Shown here: positions 37,469-45,612 of the stretch, in pieces | How the letters are laid out: each line of letters begins with the position of its first letter | Numbering within the stretch: the first letter of the stretch is position 1 | The notes under the pieces: model-generated | Database searches by the model: none | What the model was told of the DNA's origin: nothing | Seen by the model: the letters and a program-made list of their open reading frames with translations, nothing else | Assembly (NCBI RefSeq): GCF_021012795.1 | Contig: NZ_VFYU01000001.1 | Span: 1 to 64,000 of the forward strand | Reading direction: 5' to 3' | From: Psychrobacter sp. I-STPA10 | GTDB lineage: Bacteria; Pseudomonadota; Gammaproteobacteria; Pseudomonadales; Moraxellaceae | Length of the DNA: 64,000 nt | Made by a program: the position numbers and the translations under genes

Positions 37469-38215
37469 GTGTTAACAGAATTGATCTCAAGTGACGATGA
37501 AAAATATGTAAAAGTTCTTGACCTTATAGATTTAATTGCACAACAGACCAATGAAAGTAAGGATGTTGTTATTAAATATATTTTAAACCGAACCATAATA
37601 TTGGATTCAGAGATATCAGTATTTCAGAAAGGTATATTTGATGCTTATCATACAGAATTTTGCATAATAGACTTACTTTATAATTATAAGCATAAAAAGC
37701 CTTATACAATAAAAGAACTTGAGGAAAGTGAAGAATACAGAACAAGCTATTTGCTTATAAAAGATATTTTTAATCAAGGTTTTATAAAAATACTTAACCT
37801 TAATTTAAATAAATTAATAAATAAAAATAACTTAATTAATATTAATATACCTACAATACAAACTAGTAAAATAAGTATTCAACAGCTACAGAGCCAACTT
37901 AACCAAGCACACACCACTATCAAAGAACAACAAACTCGAATAACTGATTTAGAACAGCAACTAAAACAAGCTCAACTTGATAGTCATACCGAGATGAGTG
38001 AACGTCATGAAAGAAGTTATCATGTAACTATTGGTTTACTATTAGAGCTATTAACCACGCCAAAAGGTACGGATGATAAACCACCTTTTCAAAGCCAAGC
38101 TAGTATCATCAGTGAGATAGTGGATAAGGACATATATGGACAGAAGAAAACGACCTTAGAAACTCGTTTTAGTACAGCTAATAATGCATTGAAGGATATA
38201 AAAAAGAAAAAATAG
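37469..38215 (+). CDS. Coiled-coil protein of unknown function, accessory region
   Basis: About 248 residues starting at GTG 37469, which has AAGGAG five bases upstream (GTG 37463 is too near that site). A coiled coil spans about residues 135-172 (heptads through QLQSQLNQAHTTIKEQQTRI). The C-terminal 60 residues, containing KPPFQSQASIISEIV and LETRFSTANNALKDI, resemble a short conserved tail seen on mobile-element proteins, though I cannot name it. Marked AT richness and its place before a toxin-antitoxin locus suggest acquired DNA. Confidence 0.6.
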   Translation: MLTELISSDDEKYVKVLDLIDLIAQQTNESKDVVIKYILNRTIILDSEISVFQKGIFDAYHTEFCIIDLLYNYKHKKPYTIKELEESEEYRTSYLLIKDIFNQGFIKILNLNLNKLINKNNLININIPTIQTSKISIQQLQSQLNQAHTTIKEQQTRITDLEQQLKQAQLDSHTEMSERHERSYHVTIGLLLELLTTPKGTDDKPPFQSQASIISEIVDKDIYGQKKTTLETRFSTANNALKDIKKKK

Positions 38216-38245
38216 GTAGTACCTCAAGATAAATTTGCACCTCAA

Positions 38246-38267
38246 CTGGGGTAATATTTCACCCCAG
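38246..38267. repeat. Inverted repeat in the spacer before the toxin gene
   Basis: CTGGGGT (38246-38252) and ACCCCAG (38261-38267) form a perfect 7-bp repeat with an 8-bp loop but no T-run, located after the coiled-coil gene. Confidence 0.4.
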
Positions 38268-38380
38268 ATAGGGTGTAGAATAGCTCGATATCACCTACCA
38301 TTATCAACACTTAATAACTCTTACAGAGTAAATTTAAGTGCGAATAGCAAACAAAACTGTTTGAGAATGATACCTCAAGC

Positions 38381-38395
38381 TACTACATTGTAGTA
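38381..38395. promoter_or_regulatory. Palindromic operator of the toxin-antitoxin operon
   Basis: TACTACATTGTAGTA is a perfect 15-bp palindrome (single central base) 19 bp before the toxin ATG, where autoregulatory antitoxins usually bind. Confidence 0.6.
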
Positions 38396-38414
38396 CAATG
38401 GATAGGGTGAAATA

Positions 38415-38726
38415 ATGTATACACTAAAAGAAACTGCAATCTATACCAAAACCATCAATGCACTATTTAGTGTAGATGAGCAAGGGGAGTTACATACCTA
38501 CATTGCCAATAATGCTACTGCTGGTGATGTGATACCAAATAGTGGTGGTTGCCGTAAGTTACGGTGGTCACGGGCAGGAATGGGGAAACGTGGCGGAGTA
38601 AGGGTGATTTATTACAACCAACTGGATAATGGTTTGATTGTTCTATTGTTGGCATACCCTAAAGCAAAGCAGGAAAACATACCCAGCCATATTCTCAAAC
38701 AGATTGTTAAGGAGCTAGAACAATGA
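38415..38726 (+). CDS. RelE/HigB-type toxin
   Basis: The 103-residue protein fits the HigB/RelE toxin fold: NSGGCRKLRWSRAGMGKRGG corresponds to the basic strand-loop (G.RK.RW...G.GK.GG.RVIYY) of the HigB-2/NadT-like group, followed by LLLAYPKAKQENI. These toxins cut mRNA on the ribosome. The 3' end overlaps the antitoxin start by 4 bp (ATGA), giving the toxin-first order typical of this group. An operator palindrome precedes it. Confidence 0.85.
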   Translation: MYTLKETAIYTKTINALFSVDEQGELHTYIANNATAGDVIPNSGGCRKLRWSRAGMGKRGGVRVIYYNQLDNGLIVLLLAYPKAKQENIPSHILKQIVKELEQ

Positions 38727-39034
38727 TTGACCTTGATAAAATTGACATCGCAAATCATGAGTTTACAGGAGAAGAAATAGGCGAATTATTGCTTGCCAGC
38801 GTTAAACAAATGAAACAAGAAGAGTTTACCAAAACTCACCAAGTAGCGGTCAATCCAGCAGTGGAAGCACGCCATAAGGTAGGACTGTCACAAAAAGAGT
38901 TTGCCGAAGTTATGGGGGTGTCTGTCCGAACCTTGCAGGCATGGGAGCAAGGCGTTAGAAAGCCTTCAGGTTCAGCAGTGACATTATTAAAAATAGCCAG
39001 CCAACAACCGCAAGCATTATTGGCTGTGAGATAG
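38723..39034 (+). CDS. Xre-type antitoxin (NadS/HigA-like)
   Basis: A 103-residue partner of the preceding toxin. The C-terminal half is a helix-turn-helix (VGLSQKEFAEVMGVSVRTLQ, followed by AWEQGVRKPSG), matching NadS-type regulators. The N-terminal half should neutralise the toxin, and the HTH probably autoregulates through the palindrome upstream. Confidence 0.88.
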   Translation: MIDLDKIDIANHEFTGEEIGELLLASVKQMKQEEFTKTHQVAVNPAVEARHKVGLSQKEFAEVMGVSVRTLQAWEQGVRKPSGSAVTLLKIASQQPQALLAVR

Positions 39035-39037
39035 ATA

Positions 39038-39145
39038 ATGATAGCTGAAAAAATAGAAGTAACCCCCTTTGATGTTGCTGAGTGTCTTAATGATGAAAAA
39101 ATAGCATTTTATCGACATGACCGCATTGTCATGTTTACGGCATAA
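39038..39145 (+). pseudogene. Truncated addiction-module antidote remnant
   Basis: A 35-codon frame reading EKIEVTPFDVAECLNDEKIAFY matches the N-terminus of HigA-like addiction-module antidote (prophage-type DNA-binding) proteins (PFD.AEYL..EE.IA.YL), then diverges and stops. It begins 3 bp after the antitoxin stop codon and ends near repeated sequences, suggesting that a second module was lost by recombination. Confidence 0.5.
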
Positions 39146-39192
39146 ACATATAATCATTGTCATATTTACGTTTTTCGATTTTATCGACATGA
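39106..39192. repeat. Two nested pairs of direct repeats upstream of fic
   Basis: ATTTTATCGACATGA occurs at 39106-39120 and 39178-39192, and CATTGTCAT(G/A)TTTACG at 39124-39139 and 39155-39170. ACATGAC (39115-39121) and GTCATGT (39128-39134) also form a palindrome across them. This may be an operator array for the Fic gene or a deletion scar. Confidence 0.6.
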
Positions 39193-39198
39193 GAAATA

Positions 39199-40290
39199 AT
39201 GATGATAGCCAACCAGCCTTATAATGATTTACCATTTTTACCCCCTAATATTGAGCTAGAAACTAAGCCTATTTTAAAGCTATGTATTGAGGCAAGGACT
39301 GCATTGGGAGCATTACAGCAAGCAGGTGCATTGATACCTAACCAAACCATGCTTATTAATGTTATTCCACTGTTAGAGGCTCAAGGCAGTAGTGAGATAG
39401 AAAACATCGTCACAACCACAGACAAGCTATTCCAATATGCTGATAATATGGAAACAGCAGACCAAGCTACCAAAGAGGCGTTACGTTACCGTACTGCCCT
39501 TTATCAAGGCGTAACTGCCATTAAAGAACGTCCTTTGTCTGACAATACCGCTATTATGATTTGCCAAGTGATTAAAGGTGTAGATTTAGGTATTAGGCAA
39601 ACCGAAGTAGTCTTAAAAGATGGTTTTGGTGAGGTGGTGTACACGCCCCCCAGTGGCAAAATAACCATTGAACGCTTGTTGCAAAATTGGACGCAGTTTC
39701 TACATGAAGATGATGATTTGGACCCCCTAGTTAAGATGGCGGTTTTACATTATCAGTTTGAAGCAATTCACCCTTTTGTAGATGGTAACGGTAGGACAGG
39801 TAGAATCTTAAACATCTTATATTTGATAGATAAAGGCTTACTGAACTTGCCTATCTTATATTTAAGTCGTTATATCATTGAGCATAAAGCAAGTTATTAT
39901 CAAGGGGTAAAAGGGGTTACACAATATGGTGACTGGCAAACATGGCTGACTTATATGCTAACCGCCATTAAGGAAACCAGTGAATGGACTACTGCCAAAA
40001 TATTAGCAATCAAGCAGCTACATGAATATACTGCTGAATATGTGAAACAACATGCCAGTAAGGTCTATAGCCGTGAATTGATTGATGTGATTTTTGAACA
40101 GCCCTATTGCCGCATTGCCAATCTGGTCGATAAGCAGATAGCCAAACGACAAACTGCTTCTAATTACTTAAAAACATTGGTTGAAATTGGTGTGCTAGAA
40201 CAAACGCAAGCAGGTAAAGAGATTTTATTTATCAATCCTAAATTAATGCAGTTATTGCAAAGTCGTGACAATATGATTTCAGAAGTTTAA
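39199..40290 (+). CDS. Fic-family adenylyltransferase (self-inhibited type)
   Basis: The 363-residue protein has an N-terminal inhibitory motif SSEIEN (S64xxxE68N69, fitting [ST]xxxE[GN]) and a fully conserved catalytic motif HPFVDGNGRTGR (His190 onward). A C-terminal winged-helix-like region (CRIANLVDKQIAKRQTASNY) follows. It is expected to AMPylate proteins or itself, held in check by its own helix. Position after a toxin-antitoxin locus and direct repeats supports an accessory origin. The ATG at 39199 or 39202 may be used. Confidence 0.9.
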   Translation: MMIANQPYNDLPFLPPNIELETKPILKLCIEARTALGALQQAGALIPNQTMLINVIPLLEAQGSSEIENIVTTTDKLFQYADNMETADQATKEALRYRTALYQGVTAIKERPLSDNTAIMICQVIKGVDLGIRQTEVVLKDGFGEVVYTPPSGKITIERLLQNWTQFLHEDDDLDPLVKMAVLHYQFEAIHPFVDGNGRTGRILNILYLIDKGLLNLPILYLSRYIIEHKASYYQGVKGVTQYGDWQTWLTYMLTAIKETSEWTTAKILAIKQLHEYTAEYVKQHASKVYSRELIDVIFEQPYCRIANLVDKQIAKRQTASNYLKTLVEIGVLEQTQAGKEILFINPKLMQLLQSRDNMISEV

Positions 40291-40354
40291 TTGTGCATTT
40301 CAAATGCGTAAATCATTACCAACATGGTAACGGTTGACCAAGTAGCAACCATAT

Positions 40355-40385
40355 AAGGGTTAGATTTCAAATCTAGCCCTTTTTT
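40355..40385 (+). terminator. Terminator after fic
   Basis: AGGGTTAGATTT (40356-40367) pairs with AAATCTAGCCCT (40369-40380) with one G-U pair, and six T follow. Confidence 0.75.
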
Positions 40386-40434
40386 ATAATGCTCAAAAAA
40401 CCCAACCCTATATAAATCAATAACTTACAGGCAT

Positions 40435-40463
40435 AAAAAAACCCCAAACGGGGGAGTTTGGGG
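40435..40463 (-). terminator. Terminator for tRNA-Phe
   Basis: CCCCAAAC (40442-40449) and GTTTGGGG (40456-40463) form an 8-bp stem; on the minus strand it is followed by seven T, suiting the upstream tRNA gene on that strand. Confidence 0.8.
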
Positions 40464-40556
40464 AAAAGGAGAGGTTAGTCGTATCTATCTAAATAACTAA
40501 ATAATCTTTAGTAATACTGAGCATAACCTATATGCTTTTAAACGAGGTCAAACAAA

Positions 40557-40632
40557 TGGTGGCTCGAGGCAGGATCGAACTGCCGACACAAGGATTTTCA
40601 ATCCTTTGCTCTACCGACTGAGCTATCGAGCC
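40557..40632 (-). tRNA. tRNA-Phe (GAA)
   Basis: The minus strand reads GGCTCGATAGCTCAGTCGGT, anticodon loop TTGAAAA, T-arm GTTCGATCC and ends with an encoded CCA. The acceptor stem pairs GGCTCGA with TCGAGCC. The anticodon GAA decodes phenylalanine. tRNA genes are frequent integration sites, and the accessory toxin/Fic region lies directly on its 3' side. Confidence 0.95.
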
Positions 40633-40704
40633 GTATTCGTTTGAGGTCGCTATTAAACTAAATATACGCCCATCTGTCAAGCACTTTTTTAAAAATTATC
40701 ACCA

Positions 40705-41124
40705 CTACTTCAACGATAACAGCTCATATTCCGCCATAATCTGATGAATATCACTATCCACAGGCACAAACTGACGCACACCTTTTTTTACCTCACAATC
40801 ATATACTTGTTTGATAAACTTACCCTCAATGCCTCGATTATGATTTTGTGGGTGTACCGCCAAATATTGCAAGCGTTTACTATCGGTTTGCCCATCATCA
40901 AAACAGCCCATCACCGCAATGGGCTTATCATTAAACATACCCACATACAGCAGTCCACCTCGCTTAAACGCTGACGTAAACAAGGCAATGGCATCTTCAC
41001 CCTTATCAAACTCAGGGTGTTGTGCGAGCAAATCAGCGACTCGCAAAGCCAGTTCATTTTTACGGGCAGGTTCACGAATAATAGGGGCATCAAAAGAATT
41101 GATAGCGACGGCTTCTAATGGCAT
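40705..41124 (-). CDS. GNAT-fold acetyltransferase-like protein
   Basis: A 139-residue protein with a central strand VGMFNDKPIAVMGCF and the acyl-CoA loop region LAVHPQNHNRGIEGKF, consistent with a small GNAT domain. The NRGIEG loop deviates from the usual Q/RxxGxG/A. Length and single-domain form also recall acetyl-CoA sensors of the PanZ/PanM type that activate PanD, but I cannot confirm this. Monocistronic, convergent with the tRNA spacer. Confidence 0.6.
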   Translation of the reverse strand: MPLEAVAINSFDAPIIREPARKNELALRVADLLAQHPEFDKGEDAIALFTSAFKRGGLLYVGMFNDKPIAVMGCFDDGQTDSKRLQYLAVHPQNHNRGIEGKFIKQVYDCEVKKGVRQFVPVDSDIHQIMAEYELLSLK

Positions 41125-41377
41125 GGTGGGTTTCCTTATATAAAGGCTTGTGTAAATCTTTGGGTAAAGAGAGATTATAAAATGGATTAATCACAATATT
41201 TTAGCAAACAAACAGCTCGGGCATGGCACAAAAAGTGTGGGTTTGCTATTATCATTGCCTTATTGTTGCACTATTTATCTATTTAAGCGGTTATTTAGTG
41301 TTTAACCTTTTATCTAGCTTGTTATTAACCTATTTATCTTTTTTATCTAACTAACTTAACCATTGAGTGAGCCAGCC

Positions 41378-42004
41378 ATGAGTCAACAGCTATCTTCTTG
41401 CCCATCAGAGCGTCCCGCCCGTATCGCCAGCGTCGAGCGTAACACCGCCGAAACCAAAATCAGCGTGACGGTCAACCTAGACGGCACAGGACAAGGCACA
41501 GTGGATACAGGCGTGCCGTTTTTAGACCATATGATTGACCAAATCAAGCGTCATGGCTTATTTGATTTGGACATTAAATGCGTTGGTGACGTGCATATTG
41601 ATGACCATCACAGCGTTGAAGATACAGGCATCACATTGGGGCAAGCGTTTGCCAAAGCCTTAGGCGATAAAAAAGGTATCCGCCGTTATGGGCATTTTTA
41701 TGCCCCCCTTGATGAATCGCTATCTCGGGCAGTGGTTGATATCTCAGGTCGTCCAGGGTTACATATGGATATTCCGTTTACTCGCTCGCACGTGGGTAGC
41801 TTTGACGTCGATTTATTTAGTGAATTTTTCTATGGTTTTGTTAATCATGGCTGGATGACGGTGCATTTGGACAATTTAAAGGGCAAAAATAGCCATCACC
41901 AAATAGAATCCACCTTTAAAGCCTTTGCTCGGGCATTGCGTATGGCGTGTGAATATGATGAGCGTGCGTTAAACACCTTACCATCGACCAAAGAGGCGTT
42001 GTAG
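41378..42004 (+). CDS. hisB: Imidazoleglycerol-phosphate dehydratase
   Basis: It dehydrates imidazole glycerol phosphate in histidine synthesis. About 208 residues, single-function form, with metal motifs [22 protein letters not shown] and, at the end, [17 protein letters not shown] choose the ATG at 41378 over the GTG at 41363. hisH follows after 59 bp in the same direction; hisA and hisF are not in the window. Confidence 0.96.
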   Translation: MSQQLSSCPSERPARIASVERNTAETKISVTVNLDGTGQGTVDTGVPFLDHMIDQIKRHGLFDLDIKCVGDVHIDDHHSVEDTGITLGQAFAKALGDKKGIRRYGHFYAPLDESLSRAVVDISGRPGLHMDIPFTRSHVGSFDVDLFSEFFYGFVNHGWMTVHLDNLKGKNSHHQIESTFKAFARALRMACEYDERALNTLPSTKEAL

Positions 42005-42063
42005 TTGCTGATGGCTGTGCAATCACACTTATCTAACTTTAACTTGATGATTAAGCAAATAAT

Positions 42064-42711
42064 ATGACCAAAATCGCACTATTAGACTACGGCATGGGCA
42101 ACCTACACTCAGTCACCAAAGCATTAGAATATGTCGGAGCAGACGTGGTGGTTACCAACCAACCCCAGCAGATTGAAAGTGCCGACAAACTACTCTTCCC
42201 CGGTGTCGGAGCAATGCACGATTGTATGCTCGGTATGCATGAGGCAGGCATTGATGACGTCGTACGCAACGCCATCTTTAACAAGCCCGTGATGGCGATT
42301 TGTGTCGGTATGCAAGCCTTATTTGAATATTCAGAAGAAAACTCACACAATGCTGATGGCACACCTTGTTTGGGCTTGCTCAAAGGACAAGTTAAAAAGT
42401 TTGACCCCAAATGGACAGACGAGCAGGGCAACCGCATCAAAGTTCCGCACATGGGCTGGAATACCATCTCAGGCATGGACACCGCCCACCCCTTATGGCA
42501 AGGCGTTGATGAGCATACCCATTTTTATTTTGTGCATAGTTACTATTGTCAGCCTGCTGATAGTAGCATCGTTTCGGCTCGTTGTGATTACGGCGTCGAA
42601 TTTTGTGCCAGTGTCATCAAAGACAACCTATTTGCCACCCAATTTCACCCCGAAAAAAGCCATAAAGCAGGGCTACAACTATTAAAAAACTTTGTTGAGT
42701 GGGATGTATAA
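42064..42711 (+). CDS. hisH: Imidazole glycerol phosphate synthase, glutamine amidotransferase subunit
   Basis: The 215-residue class I amidotransferase supplies ammonia to HisF. It has PGVGAM as oxyanion strand, nucleophile Cys80 in AICVGMQ and the His/Glu dyad in TQFHPEKSH. It forms a small operon with hisB. The next 146 bp hold large inverted repeats before the convergent OLD-nuclease gene. Confidence 0.96.
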   Translation: MTKIALLDYGMGNLHSVTKALEYVGADVVVTNQPQQIESADKLLFPGVGAMHDCMLGMHEAGIDDVVRNAIFNKPVMAICVGMQALFEYSEENSHNADGTPCLGLLKGQVKKFDPKWTDEQGNRIKVPHMGWNTISGMDTAHPLWQGVDEHTHFYFVHSYYCQPADSSIVSARCDYGVEFCASVIKDNLFATQFHPEKSHKAGLQLLKNFVEWDV

Positions 42712-42719
42712 ATAGCTAG

Positions 42720-42778
42720 TGACGGGAGTATTTTAATTTAAGTTATGTCTTAATTTTTTGTAACTAATACTACCCGTC
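42720..42778. terminator. Large hairpin between hisH and the OLD-nuclease gene
   Basis: GACGGGAGTATT (42721-42732) pairs with AATACT-A-CCCGTC (42766-42778) with one bulged base; an inner AATTTAAG/CTTAATT stem and a T-run strengthen it. It lies nine bases after hisH and should terminate it. Confidence 0.55.
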
Positions 42779-42779
42779 C

Positions 42780-42823
42780 ATATCTTATACTGATATATTT
42801 TAAACTAAGATATGTCAGTATAA
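42780..42823. repeat. Interleaved inverted repeats
   Basis: ATATCTTA (42780-42787) pairs with TAAGATAT (42806-42813) and TTATACTGA (42785-42793) with TCAGTATAA (42815-42823). The two pairs overlap in order A-B-A'-B', so only one can form at a time unless the RNA makes a pseudoknot. Confidence 0.55.
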
Positions 42824-42857
42824 TGCTAGATTTTGCATATATTTCAAATGCTCATCA

Positions 42858-44546
42858 TTAATTACTAGTAAATTTACAGTGTTTTCCTAGATGCACCTTT
42901 TCAACGAAATTCTTTAGTTCACCTAAGTCCTCATCTTCCATATTTTTTGCGGTTAATAAAGTAGTCACAAACTTTGGACCATGGCCATTTATCTCTCTAC
43001 AAAAATTCTCAATTTCTCCAACTTCAACTAGATAGATTCCAATTTCTTCGAATTGTTTTATCATATTATTATAGCTTTTTAAAACCCCGCCCCTAAGTAT
43101 ATTTTTAGCACCACAATTTTTAATTTCATGCCAAGGCTTTGCTTTTTTAAGTGCTGTGATAATTTCTTTACTAGGTAAATCATTTTCGGAAGAATTTTGT
43201 AAAATATCTAGAATTTCGGATTTAATATCTGAAGAGCTTTTTTGACTATATTTATTTAAAATAGCACTATGTACTTCCTTCCACAAAATTTTAATACTTT
43301 CCCAGTCACCCCCAAATACTGATACAGTTTCTTCAACTAGCCTTTCTTCTGATAAAAAATCAATATCAAATACCGCTTTGGTTGGTACTCCTATTTTCCT
43401 GAGAATATTAGCAATTTTAGGAATACCATATTTACCACCTGCTGGAATATATGCTGTATCTTCCCAACGCTCTGATGAATTTGAAGCTAAGTAATCTGCC
43501 ACTGAATTAATAAGCCTACAGTCGCTATCATCTTCACAAATAATAGTTTGTTCATGAAATATACCTTCAAGAGCATTTGAATATCTTAAAACTGGCTTCT
43601 CCCATAGCTCTTTAATAGCACTCTCGTTAGCTTCCATGACTATATTTATGTCATCGACTCTATTGATTCTAAGTATTCTAATATTACCTTTAGTTCCTTC
43701 TAAAAATCCCCTTAATATATCACTACTGTGTGTTGCTACAAATAATTGCCCTTTAATTTCTTTGGCAAGTGTTTCTCCTAATTTTTTCATTTGAGGAGGG
43801 TGTAAAAAAGCTTCAGGTTCATCTATTAGTGTAATATCGTAGTTTGTAACAATACTTTCGAATAGAATTCCTGCATAACTTTTCATACCATCTCCTTGTT
43901 TATCAAGAAGTGGTAGTTTCTTTAAAGCTTCAATATACTCATCACTGACTCTATCTACAGTATCTCTATTCATTTCGGGTAGTATTCCTACATGAATAGG
44001 TAGCTTACTACCTCCTCTAAAGTTAAATAATAGCTTCTTACCAAAAGCACCTTCAAATATATTACTAATTTTTTCCATTAAACTTGCATTGTCATATAGC
44101 ACATGTTGAGGTTTAGTTTTAGGTTCTTCTGAACTAATACTTTGTTGTTGTTCACATATAGATAAGCGATCATTAGCTGTGATATTTTTTATGTATAGAC
44201 TATCTAGAAGATACAAGTTTTTTTGATTCCACATTCCTAAATGACCAATGTAAATACGTGATACCCCATAATGGTAATAATCTTCAATGACCTCTGAATT
44301 GACATCCAAAAAACTTTTAAGCTGTTCGACTGTACCTTGTTTATTCAATACTAAATTTTTGATTACTTTGGTTTGAATATCTTGACAAGATCTACAGATT
44401 TCAACAATCTCTCTTAAAGTTTGTGATTTACCACTGTTATTTGGTCCTACTAATATCACTATTTGATTCTCTGTAAAATCAAAACTACTACCTGAAAAAG
44501 TTAATTTGGAAATACTTACTTTAGGCATAACTGGTGTAAGTGTCAT
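42858..44546 (-). CDS. OLD-family ATPase/TOPRIM nuclease, candidate defence effector
   Basis: The 562-residue protein has an SMC/ABC-like ATPase: Walker A GPNNSGKS (34-41), the DGMKSYAGIL signature block (219-228), Walker B ITLIDEPEAFLHP (238-250) and switch His in ATHSSD (271-276). A TOPRIM domain follows, with acidic E338 in ICEDDSD, a Gly turn PAGGKYG (369-374) and DID (394-396). OLD nucleases cut or nick DNA and occur in anti-phage systems such as Gabija and some retrons, though neither partner is seen here. The start overlaps by one base (TAATG) the stop of an upstream gene, implying coupled translation. The pair is notably AT-rich between host-like his and ybb genes. Confidence 0.85.
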   Translation of the reverse strand: MTLTPVMPKVSISKLTFSGSSFDFTENQIVILVGPNNSGKSQTLREIVEICRSCQDIQTKVIKNLVLNKQGTVEQLKSFLDVNSEVIEDYYHYGVSRIYIGHLGMWNQKNLYLLDSLYIKNITANDRLSICEQQQSISSEEPKTKPQHVLYDNASLMEKISNIFEGAFGKKLLFNFRGGSKLPIHVGILPEMNRDTVDRVSDEYIEALKKLPLLDKQGDGMKSYAGILFESIVTNYDITLIDEPEAFLHPPQMKKLGETLAKEIKGQLFVATHSSDILRGFLEGTKGNIRILRINRVDDINIVMEANESAIKELWEKPVLRYSNALEGIFHEQTIICEDDSDCRLINSVADYLASNSSERWEDTAYIPAGGKYGIPKIANILRKIGVPTKAVFDIDFLSEERLVEETVSVFGGDWESIKILWKEVHSAILNKYSQKSSSDIKSEILDILQNSSENDLPSKEIITALKKAKPWHEIKNCGAKNILRGGVLKSYNNMIKQFEEIGIYLVEVGEIENFCREINGHGPKFVTTLLTAKNMEDEDLGELKNFVEKVHLGKHCKFTSN

Positions 44547-45442
44547 TATAATTTAACCTCTAAGTATTGAAGACCTTGGAATTTAAAGTTTATATATTTT
44601 TGAGTAGAGTTAAGGGCAGGCGTATCTGATAATATAAATAGATTTTTAGGTCTTCCTTTCAACATTTTTTCAATTTCTCTAAATTTCTTGTATGGTGAAT
44701 TGATGATTTCAGTATTAGGGAGAAAAATAGTAGGATTAGCTTCTATTAAATCCCCATCATATGTTGTGGTTTTTAATGCATTTAAAAATTTTGTTTGAAA
44801 CCCGCCTGTGACATTATTTATCCAAGCTTTACCATAATACACTCGCAAAGTATCCTGTGGAAGGTCTTCAACATCTTGTCCATTTACTTCTATAAATAAC
44901 TCTTGGAGAGATAATTCTTCGTTGTACGGATATGGTAAAGTCACACTAAAATTCTCACCCTCTAGAAAGCTAGTTGCTAATGCTGAGATGGTTTTAGTAC
45001 GATTTATAAAGTGTTCAGATCTCCTTTTTGAAGAAGAAGATGTTGGAGACTCATGTCTATTATTAGTAGTCATGCTAGATTTATTATTTTGAGTTTTAGG
45101 AGAAGGTAAAGCCAAATTTATTAGCGTATTCCCTTTTGTTGTGTCTATTCCCTCATAATAAGACTCAGCTGTTGCCTTTTTACTATTTTTTCTTAGCTTT
45201 TCCTCTTCTATAGCAAATGGACAGCTTGAAATGTGATTTTCAGTAGATTTAAAGTAAGGAGCGACTTTACGATCTTTTTTAGGTTTTTCGAGATTAGCAC
45301 ATGTAACTGCAATACGACAGTCTTCTGTAGAACATCGAAAATTTTTCTGGCTACTAATAAGACCTTTCTGGAAAGCGAAATCTGCTTCAGTGCTTTGTAT
45401 ATTCTTATTTAAATCAAGTGAAAATGCTGTTATTAAACTCAT
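44546..45442 (-). CDS. Uncharacterised partner with CoiA-like Cys/His cluster
   Basis: The 298-residue protein is translationally coupled to the OLD-family gene. Its N-terminal third has FRCSTEDCRIAV (C37, C42) and, after a basic stretch, PYFKSTENHISSCPF (H70, C74). This C-C-H-C layout with YF before the His is similar to the zinc-binding N-terminus of CoiA-like competence nucleases. A Ser/Lys-rich linker (about 90-150) separates it from a C-terminal domain I do not recognise (ends FKFQGLQYLEVKL). A role in recognising DNA or invaders for the nuclease is speculation. An alternative is an adaptor or inhibitor of it. Confidence 0.7.
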   Translation of the reverse strand: MSLITAFSLDLNKNIQSTEADFAFQKGLISSQKNFRCSTEDCRIAVTCANLEKPKKDRKVAPYFKSTENHISSCPFAIEEEKLRKNSKKATAESYYEGIDTTKGNTLINLALPSPKTQNNKSSMTTNNRHESPTSSSSKRRSEHFINRTKTISALATSFLEGENFSVTLPYPYNEELSLQELFIEVNGQDVEDLPQDTLRVYYGKAWINNVTGGFQTKFLNALKTTTYDGDLIEANPTIFLPNTEIINSPYKKFREIEKMLKGRPKNLFILSDTPALNSTQKYINFKFQGLQYLEVKL

Positions 45443-45612
45443 GTATCTTTCCTTAGATATAAGTATAGAATAAGACTAATCTATACTTATCAACTTTAGA
45501 TAATATATCTAATTGTATCTGATTTTGATTAATATAAAAGATAGAAGTAGAACTACACGTCAATGAATGACGTTTATCGTATCTAGCTTTAGTTTTAACA
45601 CTTCCCCACCCC

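Noticed and set aside
42858-45442. Assignment of the OLD pair to Gabija or PARIS
   Set aside because: No UvrD-like helicase (GajB) or DUF4435 partner is present, and the ATPase and TOPRIM domains are in one chain, unlike PARIS.
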